A stretch of 9,514 nt of DNA. Origin: JANNRR01 sp031401675 (GTDB taxonomy: Bacteria; Pseudomonadota; Alphaproteobacteria; Rhodobacterales; Rhodobacteraceae). The notes beneath the pieces were generated by a model that saw only the letters and a program-made list of their open reading frames with translations, was not told the DNA's origin and searched no databases. A program made the position numbers and the translations under genes. Positions 6,859 through 9,514 of this stretch are shown here, piece after piece; positions within the stretch are counted from its first letter, which is position 1; each line of letters opens with the position of its first letter. The stretch covers positions 1 through 9,514 of the forward strand of contig JANNRR010000015.1 of NCBI GenBank assembly GCA_031401675.1, in the 5' to 3' direction.

Positions 6859-7709
6859 GGTCCGGCTTTCGGAGTTGCGGTTTTCGAAGCGGGGGCAACA
6901 TCGGGGAACACGTGATCCGGACCGGGGAACGAACGCGCCCGGACATCCGCCGCGTAGGCGGCCACCGCCGCTGCCGCCGCCGTGCCCAGTTCGGCGTAGC
7001 GCTTGACGAACTTGGGACGAAACGCGGTGAACTGGCCAAGCATGTCGTCGATCACCAGAATTTGCCCGTCGCAGCCCGCCGAGGCACCGATACCGATGGT
7101 CGGTATGGTCAGGGCAGCAGTGATCTCTCGCGCCAAACGGTCGGGGATCTTTTCCAACACCACGGCAAAGGCCCCTGCCTCGGCAACCGCTATCGCGTCG
7201 GCCATGACCCGGGCGGCATCCTGGGCGCGGCCCTGCACCTTGTAGCCGCCCAGCACATGCACCGCCTGTGGCGTCAACCCGACATGCGCCATCACCGGCA
7301 CCGATCGTTCGACCAGAAACCGGATGGTCGCGGCCATCGCCACACCGCCTTCCAGTTTGACCGCCGAGGCCCCGGTTTCGGCCATCAACCGCGCGGCGCT
7401 GGCAAACGCCACCTCTGGCCCGGCTTCATAGCTGCCGAACGGCAAGTCGATCACCAGCGTGCTGGCAGTGATGCCGCGCGCCACTGCCTTGCCGTGCAGC
7501 ACCATCATCTCCATCGTCACGCCAAGCGTCGAGGGCAAGCCATGCAGCACCATCCCGACCGAGTCGCCGACCAGAACCACATCGCAGACCCCGTCGACCA
7601 GTCGCGCTTGCGGCGTGGTGTAGGCGGTCAGGCAGACCAGCGGCACCCCGCCCTTGCGGGCCTTTACATCAGCCGGACTGGGGGGCAGGCTCGGGACGCT
7701 CGCGCTCAT
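6855..7709 (-). CDS. panB: 3-methyl-2-oxobutanoate hydroxymethyltransferase (ketopantoate hydroxymethyltransferase), 284 aa
   Basis: PanB transfers a hydroxymethyl group from 5,10-methylene-tetrahydrofolate to alpha-ketoisovalerate, the first committed step to pantothenate. Diagnostic motifs are LTAYTTPQARL at 27-37, VGDSVGMVLHG at 47-57 with metal-binding D49, DLPFGSYE at 88-95 with D88, KLEGG at 118-122 with E120, HVGLTPQ at 142-148, and the catalytic Glu region VVLEKIP at 183-189 (E186). TIGIGASAGCDGQIL follows at 204-218. The TIM-barrel domain is complete and of normal length; the extra Ala/Pro tail at 270-284 is not conserved. The start is ATG 7709-7707 with GCGGAG upstream at 7724-7719. 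It is followed directly by panC in a two-gene operon, so the two products supply pantoate and use it within the same pathway once panE or an equivalent reductase (not in this window) has acted. Confidence 0.96.
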   Translation of the reverse strand: MSASVPSLPPSPADVKARKGGVPLVCLTAYTTPQARLVDGVCDVVLVGDSVGMVLHGLPSTLGVTMEMMVLHGKAVARGITASTLVIDLPFGSYEAGPEVAFASAARLMAETGASAVKLEGGVAMAATIRFLVERSVPVMAHVGLTPQAVHVLGGYKVQGRAQDAARVMADAIAVAEAGAFAVVLEKIPDRLAREITAALTIPTIGIGASAGCDGQILVIDDMLGQFTAFRPKFVKRYAELGTAAAAAVAAYAADVRARSFPGPDHVFPDVAPASKTATPKAGP

Positions 7710-7726
7710 GGCTTGGTACTCCGCAG

Positions 7727-7753
7727 GGTTTGCGCATGCTTAGCGGGCAAACC
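7727..7753. promoter_or_regulatory. Inverted repeat in the panB leader, possible operator or hairpin
   Basis: A perfect 7-bp inverted repeat, GGTTTGC (7727-7733) and GCAAACC (7747-7753), is separated by 13 bases. It lies 18-44 bases upstream of the panB start codon and just upstream of its Shine-Dalgarno. It could bind a dimeric regulator or fold as a leader hairpin in the panBC mRNA. It also sits in the divergent region shared with the cupin gene. A repeat this short could arise by chance. Confidence 0.3.
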
Positions 7754-7814
7754 GGCGGATTTCCAGCGCGGGCTCGCCGCATCGGCCCTGCATTGGCGAC
7801 AAGGCTCGGACCGC

Positions 7815-7843
7815 TTGACCGTTCGGTGCCTGCCGTGTTTGGC
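7815..7843 (+). promoter_or_regulatory. Possible promoter of the cupin gene
   Basis: TTGACC (7815-7820) matches 5 of 6 bases of the -35 consensus. After 17 bases it is followed by TTTGGC (7838-7843), which is a poor -10 box. The site ends 27 bases before the chosen cupin start at 7871, a reasonable distance. The weak -10 keeps this tentative. Confidence 0.2.
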
Positions 7844-7870
7844 TGGACCACTTTCGCAAAGGTCGTGACC

Positions 7871-8212
7871 ATGCCCCGTTTTCAGCGCTTGTCCCCGGAT
7901 GCCGTACCGCCGGAAACCACCAGACCGGCGCCGGACAGGGTTGTTGCGGGCGACCCGGTTTATACCACCTGGAATGTTGAACAGCGGGGCGGTCTGTATT
8001 GCGGCATCTGGCAGTCCACGCCCGGCACCTGGCGGATTGCCTATGAGGAGTGGGAGTATTGCCGGATTCTTTCCGGCTTTTCGGTGATCACCGAAGACGG
8101 CGGAGCGCAGCAAACGGTCCGGGCCGGGGACAGTTTCATCCTGCGCCCGGGGTTTGCCGGCACCTGGGAGGTGCGAGAGACAACGATCAAGGAGTATGTC
8201 ATCCTGTTGTGA
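7871..8212 (+). CDS. Small single-domain cupin (DUF861/Cupin_3 type), 113 aa
   Basis: The protein has the one-domain cupin layout typical of the DUF861 (Cupin_3) group. This includes YCGIWQSTPGTWRIAYEE at about 43-60, EEWEYCRILSGFSVITEDGG at about 59-78, AGDSFILRPGFAGTWEV at about 85-101, and a short KEYVIL end. The usual histidine metal ligands of cupins are absent or replaced by Glu, as is common in this group, so catalysis cannot be assumed. Related domains occur in ureidoglycine aminohydrolase and EutQ-like proteins, and many members are of unknown role. The frame is open back to 7730, but I chose ATG 7871 because AAAGG lies 8 bases upstream and the conserved fold starts soon after. The upstream 47 residues are low-complexity and overlap the panB leader. 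The gene is divergent from panB, alone on its strand, and the protein is likely cytosolic. Confidence 0.8.
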   Translation: MPRFQRLSPDAVPPETTRPAPDRVVAGDPVYTTWNVEQRGGLYCGIWQSTPGTWRIAYEEWEYCRILSGFSVITEDGGAQQTVRAGDSFILRPGFAGTWEVRETTIKEYVILL

Positions 8213-8529
8213 CCGCCATGTTTGCCGGTGCTGTGGCGAGGGTGAACGGCAGACTCTGACCCGGCCGAACGGCAGGTCGGATTGGCCAGTGCCTAGATGG
8301 AATTCTGGCGGCGGCTATGCCTTATCAGGTGCGGCATCCACACCTTCGCCAAATGTCGCGCTTGAGATTTTGGCTGGTTGCAGTACACTCACTTGATAAT
8401 TCAAGGCATGTCGCGCAGGCCCGGACCGGGGAAGTTGATCCGCGATGCGGGTGCCTGGCTTGGCCTGACGCCTGGCGGTTCGCTTGCCCAAAGGTCGTTG
8501 TCTTTCATTTCTGAATCAAGGAGCCGATC
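8213..8529. other. Gene-free stretch between the cupin and serralysin genes
   Basis: These 317 bases contain no gene I can support on either strand. They include a 9-base direct repeat, GAACGGCAG, at 8244-8252 and 8267-8275, and a weak stem, ATGCC/GGCAT, around 8319-8340. No clear terminator with a T-run follows the cupin stop. The right half is the likely control region of the serralysin gene. Confidence 0.6.
8362..8389 (+). promoter_or_regulatory. Possible promoter of the serralysin gene
   Basis: TTGAGA (8362-8367, 5 of 6 bases to the -35 consensus) is separated by 16 bases from TACACT (8384-8389, 4 of 6 to the -10 consensus). Transcription would start near 8396 and leave a leader of about 130 bases before the serralysin ATG. 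An AT-rich TTGATAATTC directly downstream offers an alternative -10. This is tentative. Confidence 0.3.
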
Positions 8530-9411
8530 ATGGCGTTTTCCAACCCTGCCGTTACCCCATCTTCGGGCCTGACCTATGTCGACGCGCTGCTTTGGGGTAG
8601 CCATTGGCAGGACCCAGCTGCCGGAACGCGTCTGGCTGTCTGGGTTGCGGGTGCCGGAGGATTTGACGAAGCATTCGATTTCGGCGGAACAACGGTCATC
8701 GCCAACAACGCCCCCGAAGAAAACGATGCGTTCGTGAATGCATTCCAGTCGATCGCCGATATCTGCAATCTGACCTTTCTTCCTGCTGCCAGTCAGGCCG
8801 ATGCCGACATCATCGTTGGCACCGTCGATGACTTTGATGCCCAGGGCGCTTTGGGGATTGCCACACCGCCCGGCGAAGACACAGGCCCGCTGGCCAGCCA
8901 GCAAGGATCGGTGATCATCAACTGGGAGGCCTATTCCACCACCGATTTTTCCAGCCTTCTGCCGGGCGGCTATGATTTTGTCACCTATATCCACGAGGTT
9001 CTGCACTCGCTGGGGCTCAAGCACCCGCACAATGTGATCGGAGCCAACGGCACCTTTCCCGGCGTACCGGATGGCGCGTCGTTTGACGATTTGGGCGACT
9101 TCAACCTGAATCAGGGCATTTATACCGTGATGTCTTACAATGACGGTTGGCAGGATCGCCCCGGCGGTACGCTGTTCGACTTGGGGGTTTACACCTACGG
9201 TTACGCGGCCACGCCGATGGCGTTTGATATTGCAGCGATACAATATCTCTACGGCGCCAACACCACGTTCGAGGCTGGAAACTCCAACTACACCCTGCCA
9301 TCGGTCAACGCCGCCGGAACCTTCTATTCCTGCCTGTGGGATGCCGGTGGCACCGACGCGCTCATCAACAACACCACACTACACGACAGCAGGGGTTGGC
9401 GAGGGCAGTGA
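8530..9411 (+). pseudogene. Serralysin-type zinc metalloprotease (M10B), C-terminus lost at an insertion-sequence junction
   Basis: The catalytic domain of a serralysin is intact. The zinc site HEVLHSLGLKH (H155, E156, H159, H165) matches HExxHxxGxxH, the Met-turn VMSYND (M201) carries the Tyr ligand Y203, and FDIAAIQYLYGAN at 232-244 is typical of the family. There is no N-terminal signal peptide, as expected for type I secretion. From residue 262 the frame reads GTFYSCLWDAGGTDALINNTTL, which normally leads into the RTX beta-roll. Here homology stops at about residue 284 (near 9381), nine unrelated residues follow, and a TGA ends the frame at 9411. No GGxGxDxxx calcium repeat or C-terminal secretion signal remains, so an exported active enzyme is unlikely. 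The start at ATG 8530 has AAGGAG (8518-8523). No secretion transporter genes lie in the window. The rest of the gene may lie beyond the insertion sequence. Confidence 0.85.
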
Positions 9412-9484
9412 GAGGTGGTTTTGTGTCGGACTCTTCCTCGCCAAAGGAGCGCCCGATGGACCGACCCGTGATTACTGCCCTCGC
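9396..9484 (+). repeat. Competing inverted repeats around the transposase ribosome site
   Basis: TTGGCGAGG (9396-9404) can pair perfectly with CCTCGCCAA (9436-9444), whose end touches the AGGAG ribosome site at 9445. The overlapping GCGAGGGCAGT (9399-9409) can instead pair over 11 bp with ACTGCCCTCGC (9474-9484) inside the first codons of the transposase, enclosing the ribosome site and ATG in the loop. The two foldings exclude each other. Such structures are known in IS4-type elements such as IS10 and IS50, where they block translation from outside transcripts. Confidence 0.55.
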
Positions 9485-9514
9485 TGATCTGCTACGCCGT
9501 CATGTTGATCTGAG
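9456..9514 (+). CDS. Transposase, N-terminal 19 codons only (IS4-family like)
   Basis: ATG 9456-9458 is preceded by AGGAG (9445-9449) with a 6-base spacer. The frame reads MDRPVITALADLLRRHVDL and is open to the window edge. An N-terminus with LxxLLxRHVDLS is one I associate with IS4-family DDE transposases that continue with KxRLETLCLL; this is recalled, and too little is visible to see catalytic residues. The gene is oriented like the broken serralysin gene, so transcripts from the serralysin promoter would run into it. Confidence 0.5.
   Translation, partial: MDRPVITALADLLRRHVDL

Larger units (their letters stand above)
9382..9514 (+). mobile_element. Left end of an insertion sequence, probably IS4-family (partial)
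   Basis: Serralysin homology stops abruptly near 9381 and is replaced by unrelated sequence. A transposase-like start with a good ribosome site follows 75 bases later. The exact left end is uncertain by about 10 bases, since the terminal inverted repeat and target duplication can only be defined with the right end, which lies outside the window. The IS4 assignment rests on the first residues of the transposase. Confidence 0.6.

Noticed and set aside
6759..7868. Plus-strand open frame of 369 codons
   Set aside because: It is antisense to panB, which is certain from its motifs, and it has no homologous features.
7730..7870. Longer cupin start giving 160 aa
   Set aside because: The extra 47 residues are low-complexity, precede the fold, and overlap the panB leader, whereas ATG 7871 has a ribosome site.
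8401..9243. Minus-strand open frame of 280 codons opposite the serralysin gene
   Set aside because: The serralysin catalytic motifs on the plus strand are unmistakable; the minus frame has no motif and no convincing ribosome site.

Overview
The window looks like chromosomal DNA of a high-GC alphaproteobacterium, most likely of the Rhodobacteraceae/Rhodobacterales. The reasons are the base composition (about 64% GC by hand count over a 180-base stretch of the ATPase gene), the compact and overlapping gene style, the panB-panC pair, a secreted-type serralysin, and a partial gene that resembles an alphaproteobacterial protein of unknown function (DUF6638, from memory). No RNA genes or CRISPR arrays were seen.

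Region 1 (1-5917, minus strand) is one very tight gene string read from right to left. In transcription order it encodes a 357-aa coiled-coil protein, a small two-helix membrane protein, a 376-aa protein of unknown function, a 641-aa AAA+ ATPase, a 65/66-aa orphan, a 177-aa HEPN-domain protein, and a DUF6638-like protein that runs off the left edge. Every junction is either an overlap or a gap of 11 bases or less, so the set should be co-transcribed and often translationally coupled. The coiled-coil, membrane protein and ATPase together suggest an envelope-linked, ATP-driven machine whose function I do not recognise. The HEPN gene and the orphan before it have lower GC (49% in a 180-base HEPN stretch) and look like cargo inserted into an older operon.

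Region 2 (6019-7709, minus strand) is panB-panC, encoding two enzymes of pantothenate synthesis. The genes overlap by 4 bases, and panC appears to start with TTG. A 7-bp inverted repeat lies in the panB leader.

Region 3 (7710-9514, plus strand) holds a divergent small cupin gene, a gene-free stretch of about 320 bases with a possible promoter, and a serralysin-type metalloprotease. The protease has an intact catalytic domain but breaks off just where its calcium-binding RTX C-terminus should begin. The break coincides with what looks like the left end of an insertion sequence, whose transposase starts at 9456 and leaves the window after 19 codons.
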